A stretch of DNA of 54,946 bases from Acidobacteriota bacterium (GCA_018268995.1 JAFDVL010000049.1:1-54946); one strand, 5' to 3'. Positions 20,803 through 30,340 are shown, counted from the stretch's first letter. Numbers and translations: made by a program. The notes: a model not told the origin generated them from the sequence alone.

Positions 20803-22626
20803 CTACTTTTCTTTAGTTCCCGTGACTTCCAGTGGAGGGAAAGGCGCGCCTTCCACCTTCATCGTTCCCTTTAATGAACTGCCCGATTGTTTGCCGGAAA
20901 ATTGGAGTTGCATTTTCTGGCCTTGCATCTCGGCTTCGGCTTTGAAGTCAACCTGATCTCCTTTGATTTCGCCGCTGGTGATTTTGTTATCACCCAGCGG
21001 AGATTCCAACGACCCGCTGATTTTTTCGCCTTCCAGCTTGAACATCGCCTTGACCGGAAGCTCGTTTCCATCTGGCGTTTTCAGCGATAAATTCCAAGTG
21101 CCTGCCAGCCCTGCGGATGGGGCATTGCCGGTGGCTGCTCCGGTTGGCGGTGACTGCGTTTTGGGTTTGCCATTGGTATCAAAGATTTCGACTGTGCCGT
21201 ACTTTTTCAAGGCATCAAGAACTTTGCTCGCATCTCCGACCGCCGTAATTTGCAAACGAGCGGGAGTCAGATATTTCTTAGCGACGCGTTGAATGTCTTC
21301 CGCCGTGACGGCAGCAATTTTCTGAGGATAAGTGTCCCAGTAATCTGCCGCAAAGCCGTAGATTTTAGCGGTCAGGTAATCGCTGAGAACTGATTGAGGC
21401 GATTCCAACTCCAAAGCAAATCCACCAACAATCGTCCGCTTGGCATTTTCCAAAGCTGTATCTGCTACTTTCTCGTCCCGCAGGCGACCGAATTCATAAA
21501 ATAATTCTTTCAATGCGCCATCTGTCACTTCTGAGCGCACCTCAGTGCGGGCGGTTACCGTACCGGGATACTTGTAAGAAGAAGCACTGCTATAGGCTCC
21601 ATACGTGTAGCCCTTGTCTTCGCGCAGGTTCAAGAACAATCGAGCACTCGCGTTGCCACCCAGAATCTGATTCGCCACCTGGAGCGGAAAATAATCCGGG
21701 TCAGTTCGTTTGATGGACGGATGACTGAGAACCAGATTGGTTTGGACTGAGCCGGGACGATCAACCAGATAAATCTTGCTGGGGCCGGGATCAGCTACTT
21801 CCGGGATAACGGTTGGCGCTACATCGCCGGATTTCCATTCGGCAAAATATTTCTCCAGTTTGGCTTTGACCTCTGCGGGATTAACGTCACCCACAATCGC
21901 GAAAATCGAATTGTTGGGTTTGTAATGCTCAGCGTGAAATTTCTGTAAAACTTCGGGGCTGAGCTTGTTGACCTGATCCGCCGTCAAACTGTAGCGACCT
22001 GCCGGATGCGTGCCGTAAATCACTTTGGCATTCATCTCACTGGCAAGGAAATTAGGCTGTGAGCGTTGCTGTCGCATGGATTGCAGGGTGCGGGATTTCA
22101 GCTTGCTGAACTCTTCGGCTGGAAACGTCGGATGCAGGATCACATCAGAAAACAACTCCATGACCTGATCCATATTTTCGGTTAATCCAGATGAGGTCAC
22201 GGTCGTACTGGTGGACGTCAAAGATGCGTTGGCATTCAAGGATGCGCCAATGGCATCCACCTGCTCCGCCAGTTGTTTGCTGTTGCGCGTCTTTGTCCCT
22301 TCGCGCAACAGGGATGCCGTGAATTGTGCGGCTCCGATGTTGTCTGTCGGATCGGCAAAGCCGCCTGACAAAATATACATCTGCATCGTGAAAGTCGGCA
22401 GCTTGTGATTTTCAAGGATCATCACCTGCAAGCCATTGCTCAACTTTAACTCGGTGGGTTTGGGTAATTTGACCTTTAAAATTTCCTTGTTTACAGGCGC
22501 TTTGCTTTTCAGGACTGCACCTTGTGAAGACGGTTTGGATGCTTGTGCGAATGCCTGCGACAACACCCCAACCATTATTAGGACCAAAAACAATTGCGCG
22601 ATCTTGCTTGCGATTTTCTTCTTCAT
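20803..22626 (-). CDS. M16-family peptidase subunit lacking the zinc motif
   Basis: 607 residues. Signal peptide about 1-27 (MKKKIASKIAQLFLVLIMVG, ending near AFAQ). Two M16 domains follow to about residue 470. Where active homologues have HxxEH, this protein has GAAQFTASLLREGT, so it is the non-catalytic partner. The later RPGSVQTNLVLSHPSI and GYTYGAYSSASSY regions, which belong to the substrate-chamber half, are kept. A C-terminal extra domain (about 490-607, starting GLAGTWNLSLKTPDGNELPV) looks like a beta-barrel found in secreted proteins. It starts 19 nt after the active partner at 22646-24031 and should form a periplasmic heterodimer with it. Confidence 0.9.
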   Translation of the reverse strand: MKKKIASKIAQLFLVLIMVGVLSQAFAQASKPSSQGAVLKSKAPVNKEILKVKLPKPTELKLSNGLQVMILENHKLPTFTMQMYILSGGFADPTDNIGAAQFTASLLREGTKTRNSKQLAEQVDAIGASLNANASLTSTSTTVTSSGLTENMDQVMELFSDVILHPTFPAEEFSKLKSRTLQSMRQQRSQPNFLASEMNAKVIYGTHPAGRYSLTADQVNKLSPEVLQKFHAEHYKPNNSIFAIVGDVNPAEVKAKLEKYFAEWKSGDVAPTVIPEVADPGPSKIYLVDRPGSVQTNLVLSHPSIKRTDPDYFPLQVANQILGGNASARLFLNLREDKGYTYGAYSSASSYKYPGTVTARTEVRSEVTDGALKELFYEFGRLRDEKVADTALENAKRTIVGGFALELESPQSVLSDYLTAKIYGFAADYWDTYPQKIAAVTAEDIQRVAKKYLTPARLQITAVGDASKVLDALKKYGTVEIFDTNGKPKTQSPPTGAATGNAPSAGLAGTWNLSLKTPDGNELPVKAMFKLEGEKISGSLESPLGDNKITSGEIKGDQVDFKAEAEMQGQKMQLQFSGKQSGSSLKGTMKVEGAPFPPLEVTGTKEK

Positions 22627-22645
22627 AAAAGTTCCTGTTTGTTCC

Positions 22646-24031
22646 TTATGATTTTTGTTGTGGGCTTACCAGCAGCACTGTGCGATTGGTGGACTTGAAA
22701 TACTTCTGCGCGACACGTTGAATGTCCGCTTTGGTAATCGCAGCCAATTTTTGCAAGCGCGTGTTGATCAGATTGGGATCGTTGTAGGCAATGGCATCTT
22801 CCGCCATCGTGAACGCGATGCCTTGCGAATCGGACATCGCATTGATCGCGCCTCGACGAGCGAAGTTCTTGGCTTTTTCCAATTCCCAATCCGCGACAGG
22901 TTCTTTTTGTAATCGCTCTAGTTCTTCGTAAATCGCCGCTTCGACTTCTTCAGATTTTTTTCCAGGGGTGATGATCGCCTGGACGAGATGTGCCCCAGCG
23001 CCCCGCATCGCCTGTGAAAAGCCGCCTGCCTGCAAGGCAATTTGTTTGTCTTTGACGAGCTTTTGATACAGCCGGGAACTTTGCCCACTTGCCAGAATGG
23101 AATTCAAAATTTGCATGGCATACGCATCCGGCGTATTGCCAACCACCCCCTTGTGGGCAATTAACAATAACGGCACCTGTGCCAGCGGATCGTCCAGATT
23201 TAAGCGACGTTCGGCAGTTTGTTCTGGTTCAGTTGTGTCAACTTTTGGTGGGGCCGGTTGGGCCGGGATATTTTCAAATCGTTGTTTGATTTTGCTGAGC
23301 GCTTGTGCCGTATTGAAATCGCCGACTAACGCCAGCACCGAATTATTTGGCGCGTAGTAGATACGAAAGAAATCCTTCACGTCCTCGACACTCGCGGCAT
23401 TCAAATCTTCCATTGATCCGATGACTGAATGCTTGTAAGCAAAATTGTCATAGATGGTTTCGCCAAATTTTTCCTGGGCTTTCCCGTAAGGCTGGTTATC
23501 CATCCGCATTCGGCGTTCTTCCTGAACGGCATTGCGCTGAATGTCTAAGGCATCTTTGTTAATGTCCAGTGCGCGCATGCGATCTGCTTCCAGAAACAAG
23601 GCGAGATCAAGTTGGTTCGATGGCAGTGTTTGATAATAGATGGTGCGATCCTGATCGGTCGTCGCATTGTTGGCACCGCCATTGTTATCAATCAGAAACG
23701 AGTATTCATTTTTCCCGACATTTTCAGACCCCATGAACATCAGGTGCTCGAACAAATGGGCAAAGCCGGTGCGGCCTTTGCGTTCATCACGCGAGCCAAC
23801 ATTGAAATTCATGACGACCGAAATGACCGGAGCGCTGTGGTCTTCGACCAGCAAAACGCGGAGGCCGTTTTTCAGCTTCACATCCTGAAATTTGATTTGT
23901 GGATTCTTGACACTCGTTTTTGCCGCCGACTGATTGCCTGCCTTTGGTGCAGGCTTATTCTGCGCGACTCCATCGAATGCCAACAGGGAACACAGCAACA
24001 CTGATGTTAGCATTGAGTATAATTTTTTCAT
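22646..24031 (-). CDS. M16-family zinc metallopeptidase, active subunit
   Basis: 461 residues. Signal peptide MKKLYSMLTSVLLCSLLAFD to about residue 24 (GVAQ). The inverted zinc motif HLFEH is at 92-96 (ligands His92 and His96, catalytic Glu95). The third ligand is probably Glu171, 76 residues after Glu95, within VQEERRMRMDNQPYG. It is a periplasmic peptidase of the pitrilysin/PqqL-like group, degrading peptides together with the inactive partner downstream. The two genes are 19 nt apart and probably form one operon. Confidence 0.93.
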   Translation of the reverse strand: MKKLYSMLTSVLLCSLLAFDGVAQNKPAPKAGNQSAAKTSVKNPQIKFQDVKLKNGLRVLLVEDHSAPVISVVMNFNVGSRDERKGRTGFAHLFEHLMFMGSENVGKNEYSFLIDNNGGANNATTDQDRTIYYQTLPSNQLDLALFLEADRMRALDINKDALDIQRNAVQEERRMRMDNQPYGKAQEKFGETIYDNFAYKHSVIGSMEDLNAASVEDVKDFFRIYYAPNNSVLALVGDFNTAQALSKIKQRFENIPAQPAPPKVDTTEPEQTAERRLNLDDPLAQVPLLLIAHKGVVGNTPDAYAMQILNSILASGQSSRLYQKLVKDKQIALQAGGFSQAMRGAGAHLVQAIITPGKKSEEVEAAIYEELERLQKEPVADWELEKAKNFARRGAINAMSDSQGIAFTMAEDAIAYNDPNLINTRLQKLAAITKADIQRVAQKYFKSTNRTVLLVSPQQKS

Positions 24032-24165
24032 CGTTTGTAGACTCCAGAAATCTCAAAACAACAGCGGAGACTGAATCATTAATCCCACTCCAGCTGTGGT
24101 AGCGGCTGTTTATAAAAAAGTACACCCGTCCGTTACTACAGGTGATACTGACACTCAGTTACAGG

Positions 24166-25854
24166 CTAAAAACTTGGTTCCTGATACTCGCCAAAAATTG
24201 GCCGCAGCGCATCGCACATTTCGCCCAATGTGCAATCTGCGCGGGCGCAATCAATCAGCAAGGGCATTGTGTTGACGCTTGGGGCTTCTGCCGCACGTTT
24301 CAGCGCATCAATCGCACGTTGAGCGGCTGGATTGTCGCGTTCGGCGCGCAACTTCTGCAATCGTTCTGTCTGCAACCGCTCGACGGTTTCATCAATCTGT
24401 AAAATGTTCGGTTCGCCTAGCTCATTGCCATCCATCAGATAATCATTCACGCCGACGATAATTTTTTCACCTCGTTCGACCGCGCGCTGGTATTGATAGG
24501 CTGACTCGTGAATTTCTTTTTGCGGGAACCCTGCTTCAATGGCCTCGACCATTCCGCCGAGGGAATCAATCTTGCGGAAGTATTCCCACGCCTCTTCTTC
24601 CAGTTCATTCGTCAACTTTTCAATGAAATATGACCCACCTAACGGATCAACTGTGTTGGTGACGCCGGTTTCATTCGCGATGATCTGTTGAGTGCGCAGC
24701 GCGATCAACGCCGCACGTTCTGTCGGCAAGGCGAGTGCTTCGTCGTAGCCATCGCAGTGCAACGATTGCGCACCGCCGAGCACTGCGGCCAACGCCTGAA
24801 TCGCAACGCGCGAAATGTTGTTGATCGGTTGTTGGACGGTTAGCGAAACCCCCGCAGTTTGGGCGTGAAATCGCATTTGCCACGAACGCGGGTTCTTTGC
24901 GCCGAAACGTTCCTTCATCACGCGATACCAAATGCGACGGGCGGCGCGATACTTGGCAATTTCTTCAAAAAAGTCATTGTGAGCATTGAAAAAGAATGAC
25001 AGACGCGGGGTAAAATCATCCACCTCAAGCCCTGCTCGAATACCGTATTCAACGTATTCAATGCCATCTCGCAAGGTGAACGCCAATTCCTGCGCTGCCG
25101 TCGCCCCGGCTTCGCGAATGTGGTAGCCGCTGATTGAGATTGAATTCCATTTGGGCATTTCTGCCGCGCAGAATTTGAAGGTGTCCGTGATCAACCGCAT
25201 CGAAGGGCGAGGTGGATAGATCCATTCTTTCTGCGCGATGTACTCTTTCAGAATATCGTTTTGAAGCGTGCCGCCAATCTTGCGCCAGCTTGCTCCCTGC
25301 TTTTCCGCCGTCGCCAGAAAGAACGCAAAGATCATCGAAGCCGGACAATTGATGGTCATGGAGGTCGTCACTTGTTCGAGTGGAATGCCATCGAACAACA
25401 CTTCCATGTCCTGCCGCGAAGCAATCGCCACACCGCATTTGCCCACTTCGCCTTCTGAATACGGATGATCAGAGTCGTATCCCATTAAGGTTGGCAAATC
25501 GAATGCTGTGGATAGCCCAGTTTGCCCGTGTTCGAGCAAATATTTGAAGCGCTGATTGGTGTCATAGGCGGAGCCGAAGCCCGCGAATTGTCGCATTGTC
25601 CACACTTTGCCGCGATACCCTGTCGGATGAATGCCACGTGTGTAGGGCGGTTGGCCGGGGAATCCAATTTCCCCCGCAAAATCGGTGTCTTGTAAATCGC
25701 GTGGCGTATAGAGTCGCTCAATCGGTTTCAGCGAAGTGGTCGTGAATTCCTTTTGCGACTCAGGCAGTTTTTGCAGGGAAGGCCTAAGCGTGTTGTCTTC
25801 CCAATCCTGCTGTTGTTGGTCAATTGTTGTGTCTATCGAAACATCCTGACTCAT
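24166..25854 (-). CDS. Methylmalonyl-CoA mutase, catalytic large subunit
   Basis: 562-residue catalytic subunit with the TIM-barrel domain and no B12 domain. Recognisable parts are PYTRGIHPTGYRGKVWTMRQ, the substrate/CoA region MSISISGYHI-like NSISISGYHIREAGATAAQE, and RTQQIIANETGVTNTVDPLG near the C-terminus. It needs the separate B12-binding subunit (20320-20724). The start at 25854 has GAGGAG ten bases upstream; an in-frame ATG at 25872 lacks a ribosome site. It acts in propionate and branched-chain amino-acid breakdown or the reverse route from succinyl-CoA. Confidence 0.95.
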   Translation of the reverse strand: MSQDVSIDTTIDQQQQDWEDNTLRPSLQKLPESQKEFTTTSLKPIERLYTPRDLQDTDFAGEIGFPGQPPYTRGIHPTGYRGKVWTMRQFAGFGSAYDTNQRFKYLLEHGQTGLSTAFDLPTLMGYDSDHPYSEGEVGKCGVAIASRQDMEVLFDGIPLEQVTTSMTINCPASMIFAFFLATAEKQGASWRKIGGTLQNDILKEYIAQKEWIYPPRPSMRLITDTFKFCAAEMPKWNSISISGYHIREAGATAAQELAFTLRDGIEYVEYGIRAGLEVDDFTPRLSFFFNAHNDFFEEIAKYRAARRIWYRVMKERFGAKNPRSWQMRFHAQTAGVSLTVQQPINNISRVAIQALAAVLGGAQSLHCDGYDEALALPTERAALIALRTQQIIANETGVTNTVDPLGGSYFIEKLTNELEEEAWEYFRKIDSLGGMVEAIEAGFPQKEIHESAYQYQRAVERGEKIIVGVNDYLMDGNELGEPNILQIDETVERLQTERLQKLRAERDNPAAQRAIDALKRAAEAPSVNTMPLLIDCARADCTLGEMCDALRPIFGEYQEPSF

Positions 25855-25887
25855 TGATTCAGAACTCCTCATTTTGCGGGATGTGCA

Positions 25888-26832
25888 TTACAGCATTGCT
25901 TCCACGTGGGTCCGAACAGTACCACCCAAAGTTTGTAAATTGTATCCGCCTTCCAGACACGAAACGAATCTGCCCTGACAGGCTGCATCTGCCCATTCTG
26001 CCAACCGTCGAGTCATAGCCTCATATTCATTATTCGTCAGAGTTAATTGCCCTAACGGGTCGGCGATATGTGCATCAAATCCTGCCGAAACCAAAATCAG
26101 GTCGGGGGTGAAATGTCGCGCGATGTGTTCCAAGCCAACCTCAAATTGTCTGAGATATTCTGTGGCCGTTGTGTTGGGCGAAATCGGAACATTCAGCGTG
26201 TAGCCTTCGCCGGCATTGCTGCCGCGTTCGTTGGCTGCCCCTGTGCCGGGATACCAGGGATATTGATGCAGGCTGTAATAAAACACGCTTGGATCATCAT
26301 AAAAAATATCCTGCGTTCCGTTGCCGTGATGAACGTCAAAATCTACGATCAGTACATTTTTGATTTCCGAGTATTTTGACTGGGCATAGCGGGCCCCAAT
26401 AGCAACATTGTTGTACAGGCAAAATCCCATTGATTGATTGGGCGTCGCGTGATGCCCCGGCGGACGACAGGCAACAAAAATGCGGTTCAGATCGCCTTCC
26501 ATCACTTGATCAATCGCCAGACAAGTCCCGCCCGCAGCCAGTCGAGCCGCATAATCCGACTGCGCTGAGACGACGGTGTCTTGATCTAAATGTGCCCGTG
26601 AGTCCAAACAGTTTCCACACGCTTCCGTGACATGCGTGATGGTCTGCAAATCATGACAACGAAGAATTTCTTCATCGGTTGCCAGGCGGGGACGATGTTT
26701 TGATAATTCGTCCCAGACATCCTTGTTGGACATCAACCCATTGATCACCGAAACATAGCGTTCGCGGTGTTCAGGGTGGTTTCCTGTATCGTGTAATAAA
26801 TAATCATCGGTGTAAATCAGCCCGGTCTTCAT
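25888..26832 (-). CDS. Histone deacetylase-family (AcuC-like) deacetylase
   Basis: 314 residues. HDAC fold with the active-site segments CRPPGHHATP, the metal-binding VDFDVHHGNGTQDIF (Asp and His ligands) and SAGFDAHIADPLG (second Asp ligand), plus a conserved late ESGYNL-like LEGGYNLQTLGG. Bacterial members remove acetyl groups from lysines (AcuC deacetylates acetyl-CoA synthetase) or from polyamines; which applies here is unclear. The start at 26832 (MKTGLIYTDDYLLHDTGNHP) matches the family N-terminus; the open frame extends 37 codons upstream without support. The next gene downstream is the mutase large subunit. Confidence 0.92.
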   Translation of the reverse strand: MKTGLIYTDDYLLHDTGNHPEHRERYVSVINGLMSNKDVWDELSKHRPRLATDEEILRCHDLQTITHVTEACGNCLDSRAHLDQDTVVSAQSDYAARLAAGGTCLAIDQVMEGDLNRIFVACRPPGHHATPNQSMGFCLYNNVAIGARYAQSKYSEIKNVLIVDFDVHHGNGTQDIFYDDPSVFYYSLHQYPWYPGTGAANERGSNAGEGYTLNVPISPNTTATEYLRQFEVGLEHIARHFTPDLILVSAGFDAHIADPLGQLTLTNNEYEAMTRRLAEWADAACQGRFVSCLEGGYNLQTLGGTVRTHVEAML

Positions 26833-27102
26833 AGCGATGTATGTTAAGCAGGCGGCGTTTGAGAAGCAACTCAACAGAGGGACTTCGCTTCGTTTTACAC
26901 AGACAACGCAATGTCCTCCATTGGCTACCAAGCAGCGTGGCAAAAATGTGTCTCAAGATGATTGATGATGAAATGGGTGGAAAACAATGAACTATACTGA
27001 TGGCTGTAAGTTACAGGCGTTTGTGACCAAACTGCTGAACTGGTACGATCTTTGCCATAGGAAACAAATTATTCTGAGGATGTTCTTTCTGGCATTTGGG
27101 AG

Positions 27103-27915
27103 ATGACGAAGCAATCAACTACCATTTTGGTCTTACTTATACTGCTGACATTTGTTGGCCTGGTGTTGGTTTCTAATTTGATAAGTGAAAAGAAACCTTC
27201 CGAAGCGGCATTGTCTGCGGCGCTTCTGGCTGGGAGCCCAAAAGCTTCGCCCGCACCAAGTCTGCGACCGGTTTCAAGTGGGGAAACTGTTGCCGATGAT
27301 CTGCATTTTGCTCAAGCCCAGTTGGATAGCCTGCAAGATGCCATCAGCAACAATGACTGGACGAAGGCACAAACGCTGTTTGCCGGGTTTGAATTAAAGG
27401 ATCGCCGCTTGCCCTCACCACAGTTGCGCCATCCCGATATTTCCCCTTTATTCCAGGATTTTTTTGACCTGTACGTGGTGCAGCTTGAACGTGCAATCAG
27501 TGAGAAACACGCGAAAAACGCTGTTTTTGCGATAAATCAACTCGCCAGCATCGTCAACGAAACCAACACTCGGTTTGTAAAGCGTTCGACGCCAGTTGAA
27601 GTGCAGCGACTTCATCATCTGGTCCGTGAAATGTCATTCTGGAAAGATGCGGGCGACGAGAAGATGTTGCGTGTTCGCACGGCTGCTTTGTATGAAGCCT
27701 GGAATGATATTAGCCCGATTGTGCGGAGCCGAAAACAAGGCGAAGGCGTCGCACAACAGCTCGACGGCTTATTGAAGCAGGCAACGACGGCTGAAACACC
27801 AGGGCAGATCAACACGCTGCTGCCGGAAATCAGTGGTCAGCTTGAGCAGGTGGATTCTCTCTTTGAATCAAGGCCTGGTGGAACGAGTGATGTGGGCAAA
27901 CAGGATGACAACTGA
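27103..27915 (+). CDS. Membrane-anchored protein of unknown function
   Basis: 270 residues. One membrane segment near the N-terminus (about 7-27, TTILVLLILLTFVGLVLVSN), then a Pro/Ser/Ala-rich linker (40-65) and a helical domain (about 70-250) with repeated-looking helices that resemble a TPR- or bundle-like fold (DNDWTKAQTLFAGFEL, and VEVQRLHHLVREMSFWKDAG). I know no family for it. GGGAG touches the ATG, an unusually short spacing; a mini-frame of 8 codons (ATG at 27078) ends in an overlapping ATGA, so coupling is possible. It is followed by a lipoprotein gene on the same strand. Confidence 0.7.
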   Translation: MTKQSTTILVLLILLTFVGLVLVSNLISEKKPSEAALSAALLAGSPKASPAPSLRPVSSGETVADDLHFAQAQLDSLQDAISNNDWTKAQTLFAGFELKDRRLPSPQLRHPDISPLFQDFFDLYVVQLERAISEKHAKNAVFAINQLASIVNETNTRFVKRSTPVEVQRLHHLVREMSFWKDAGDEKMLRVRTAALYEAWNDISPIVRSRKQGEGVAQQLDGLLKQATTAETPGQINTLLPEISGQLEQVDSLFESRPGGTSDVGKQDDN

Positions 27916-28181
27916 TGATTTTGATTGTGGCGGAATTGCATTTTTTCTTCAAAACCGCCACACCAACTTGCAGCTCCCTTCCTTCTCTGTCTCCGTGAAT
28001 TCCAATAAATCATTTCATTCCATCAACATTGCTTTCTCGTTGTGGTTGGCACAAAGGTTGCTCAAGAAGAGAACGGATCAGCCGAATGGCAGGTGCCATT
28101 ACTCCGGCCCCAATTCCAAACGAACCTCCTCCGCTGGGTGAGCTACTGCGGAAGGCAATTGAGGGAGAAAAAAGAAAAATT

Positions 28182-28844
28182 ATGAAAAAGAATCTTGTAA
28201 ATATTTCCTTGTCCATCGGTGTTTTGTCGGCAGCATTATTGGTTGGTGCTTGTGAATCAACTACTACTCCAACTGCTTCCTCCAGCCCAGCGGCTTCGGC
28301 TTCTGTTGCAACAGTGGCGACTCCTGCGGCAACTCCTGCGGCTCCGAAGGTTGACGCCAAAGCTTCTTTGGCAACCATTACCGCAGAACTTGGCAAAGCC
28401 ACCACGGCTGCCAAGGCCAAAGATATGGCTGCGGCTGGAACAGCGGTCTCCGCTGCTGGTGCTGAAGCGATGAAATTAGCGGATAGCAATGCTGCCGCGA
28501 AGGCTGCATTGGCTCCTGTGACTGCCGCAATTGACAAAGCGAAAGCAGCGGTTGAGAAAAAAGATGCGGCTGGCTTGACCTCTGCTTTGAGCGCTGCCAC
28601 GGCTGCGGCTGGCAAAGTTGATGTTTCCAAATTATCCACTGATAGCATGATGGGTGCCGTCAAAGATGCCGCTGGTGCTGTTAAGGATGCGGCTGGTGCC
28701 GCTGCAAGCAAAACGGCTGATGCGGCTGGCGCTGCTGCTGGTGCGATGAAGGAAGGCGCAAAGGCCGCCGTTGAAAAAGGTGCTGATGCGACCAAAGGCG
28801 CTGCTGACGCTGCCAAGAAGGCAGTGGGCGCTGAGAAGAAGTAG
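28182..28844 (+). CDS. Alanine-rich LEA-like lipoprotein
   Basis: 220 residues. The N-terminal lipoprotein signal MKKNLVNISLSIGVLSAALL ends in the lipobox LVGAC (Cys24). A Ser/Thr/Pro/Ala linker (25-60) leads to a charged helical region, and the last third repeats KDAAGA/KTADAAGAA/KEGAKAA-type units about 11 residues long, like LEA and apolipoprotein sequences. Extreme alanine content and few hydrophobic core residues suggest an extended amphipathic or intrinsically disordered chain. It may coat membranes or protect against drying or osmotic stress; that is inference. The start at 28182 fits the signal peptide. A long antisense open frame here is a composition artefact. Confidence 0.8.
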   Translation: MKKNLVNISLSIGVLSAALLVGACESTTTPTASSSPAASASVATVATPAATPAAPKVDAKASLATITAELGKATTAAKAKDMAAAGTAVSAAGAEAMKLADSNAAAKAALAPVTAAIDKAKAAVEKKDAAGLTSALSAATAAAGKVDVSKLSTDSMMGAVKDAAGAVKDAAGAAASKTADAAGAAAGAMKEGAKAAVEKGADATKGAADAAKKAVGAEKK

Positions 28845-28878
28845 TTTTTGTTCTTTCACGGAACACATAACGACAGCA

Positions 28879-28913
28879 AAAAAGCCTGGAAGGGGATTCC
28901 TTTCAGGCTTTTT
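28879..28913. terminator. Bidirectional terminator between convergent genes
   Basis: AAAAAGCCTG (28879-28888) pairs with CAGGCTTTTT (28904-28913), with AAGG/CCTT pairing again inside. A-run and T-run on the two sides let it end both the lipoprotein transcript (+) and the NtrC-type transcript (-), whose stop codon is at 28917. Confidence 0.9.
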
Positions 28914-28916
28914 CAT

Positions 28917-30293
28917 TTACGCCTCAAGATTAATTCCAAACCGTTCTGCCATCCTGTACAGCGTGCGGCGATCAATTTTCAGGACGTCAGCCGCGCGTGT
29001 GCGATTGCCTTTGACTGCCTCCAGCACAAACAGTAAATAGCGCCGCTCAATTTCATCCAGAGAGGGCAAATCTGAAAAAAACTGTTGCTCAGAAAACGTC
29101 ACTGATTTGGGTTCTGTGCTTGACCCCAGTGAAGTGCGAATGCGGGCGGGGAGGTCTTCATCCGAAATAATCGTGCCGCGTGTATGCAAGACTGCATGCT
29201 CGATGGTGTTTTCCAACTCGCGCACATTTCCGCTCCATTCGTACTCACGCAACGTTCGGAGCGCAGCCTCAGACAGCGTGACACGTTTTCGGGTTTCCTC
29301 GCAGGCTTTTTGCAGAAAATGTACGGCCAGTAGAGGAATGTCTTCGCGTCGTTCGCGCAAAGGAGGAACGCGCAATGTGATGACGCTCAGCCGATAATAT
29401 AAATCCTCTCGAAAACGGCCCGCTTTTACTTCCTCTTCCAGATTGCGATTCGTTGCGGCAATGACACGGACGTCAACTTTGACGGACTTGGTTGAGCCAA
29501 CACGCCTCACCTCGCTTTCCTGCAAGGCCCGCAGCAATTTGACCTGCAACGCAGCGCTTGTCTCGCCAATTTCGTCCAAGAATAAAGTCCCGCCTTCGGC
29601 TTCTTCAAACAACCCTTTTTTGTCCGCAACCGCCCCGGTAAAACTTCCTTTCGTATGGCCGAAGAGTTCTGCCTCAAGCAGCGATTCTGTGAGTGCTCCG
29701 CAATTGACGGCGATGAATGGTTTCGCGGCCCGTGGACTGTTTGTATGGATCGCGCGCGCGACTAGCTCCTTTCCTGTTCCTGATTCACCATAGATCAAGA
29801 CGGTTGAGCGATACGCCGCCACGCGGGCAATTTCCATGTATAGCTCAATCATCTGACGACTGTGCCCGACAAGGCCTGAGCCGTATCCGACATTGGTCGG
29901 AGCCGTTTTATCCGCTGCTGTTTCTTGTTCCTGTGTTTCGACTGCGCGCCGCGCGGTGGCGATGATTTCCTGCACATTAAAAGGCTTGCTGATGAAATCA
30001 AATGCCCCTTCCTTTACTGCTTCAATCGCGGTTTCCAGGGTTCCGAACCCGGAAATTAAGATGACTTGGGATGACGGGGAAAATTGCCGGAAATGCTTAA
30101 GCAGGGCAATGCCATTCAGCGAATCATTCAGGTTGATGTCACTGACGATTAAATTAAATGACTTATTTTGCACTGCCGCTAAGGCTGCCTCAGCGCTTTG
30201 TGCTGTCCGCACGCGCCAGCCCTGATCTTCAAAGATTTCGCGCAGAAAATTGCAGGTATCGAGATCGTCGTCAATAACAAGAATATGTTTCAT
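28917..30293 (-). CDS. NtrC-family sigma-54-dependent response regulator
   Basis: 458 residues. The receiver has Asp52 as phospho-acceptor and Lys103. The AAA+ domain has Walker A GESGTGKE (169-176), the sigma-54 contact loop as GSFTGA (216-221) in place of GAFTGA, and Walker B LFLDE (237-241). A Fis-type helix-turn-helix ends the protein (GNRTRAADVLKIDRRTLYRM). It activates sigma-54 promoters when phosphorylated. The kinase gene is directly upstream (ends 30341), so they form a pair of the AtoS/AtoC or NtrB/NtrC kind. Target genes are not visible here. Confidence 0.95.
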   Translation of the reverse strand: MKHILVIDDDLDTCNFLREIFEDQGWRVRTAQSAEAALAAVQNKSFNLIVSDINLNDSLNGIALLKHFRQFSPSSQVILISGFGTLETAIEAVKEGAFDFISKPFNVQEIIATARRAVETQEQETAADKTAPTNVGYGSGLVGHSRQMIELYMEIARVAAYRSTVLIYGESGTGKELVARAIHTNSPRAAKPFIAVNCGALTESLLEAELFGHTKGSFTGAVADKKGLFEEAEGGTLFLDEIGETSAALQVKLLRALQESEVRRVGSTKSVKVDVRVIAATNRNLEEEVKAGRFREDLYYRLSVITLRVPPLRERREDIPLLAVHFLQKACEETRKRVTLSEAALRTLREYEWSGNVRELENTIEHAVLHTRGTIISDEDLPARIRTSLGSSTEPKSVTFSEQQFFSDLPSLDEIERRYLLFVLEAVKGNRTRAADVLKIDRRTLYRMAERFGINLEA

Positions 30294-30340
30294 AAGATTG
30301 AAAACGGGTCACCTTTGAGGCGCTGGATCGGGCCTGATAC

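Noticed and set aside
27926..27962. 8-bp hairpin (TGTGGCGG / CCGCCACA) after the unknown membrane gene
   Set aside because: Short, with no T-run after it; not clear enough for a terminator.
28010..28816. Long antisense frame over the LEA-like lipoprotein
   Set aside because: Alanine-rich DNA leaves its opposite strand open by composition. The + strand has a lipobox and signal; the antisense has none.
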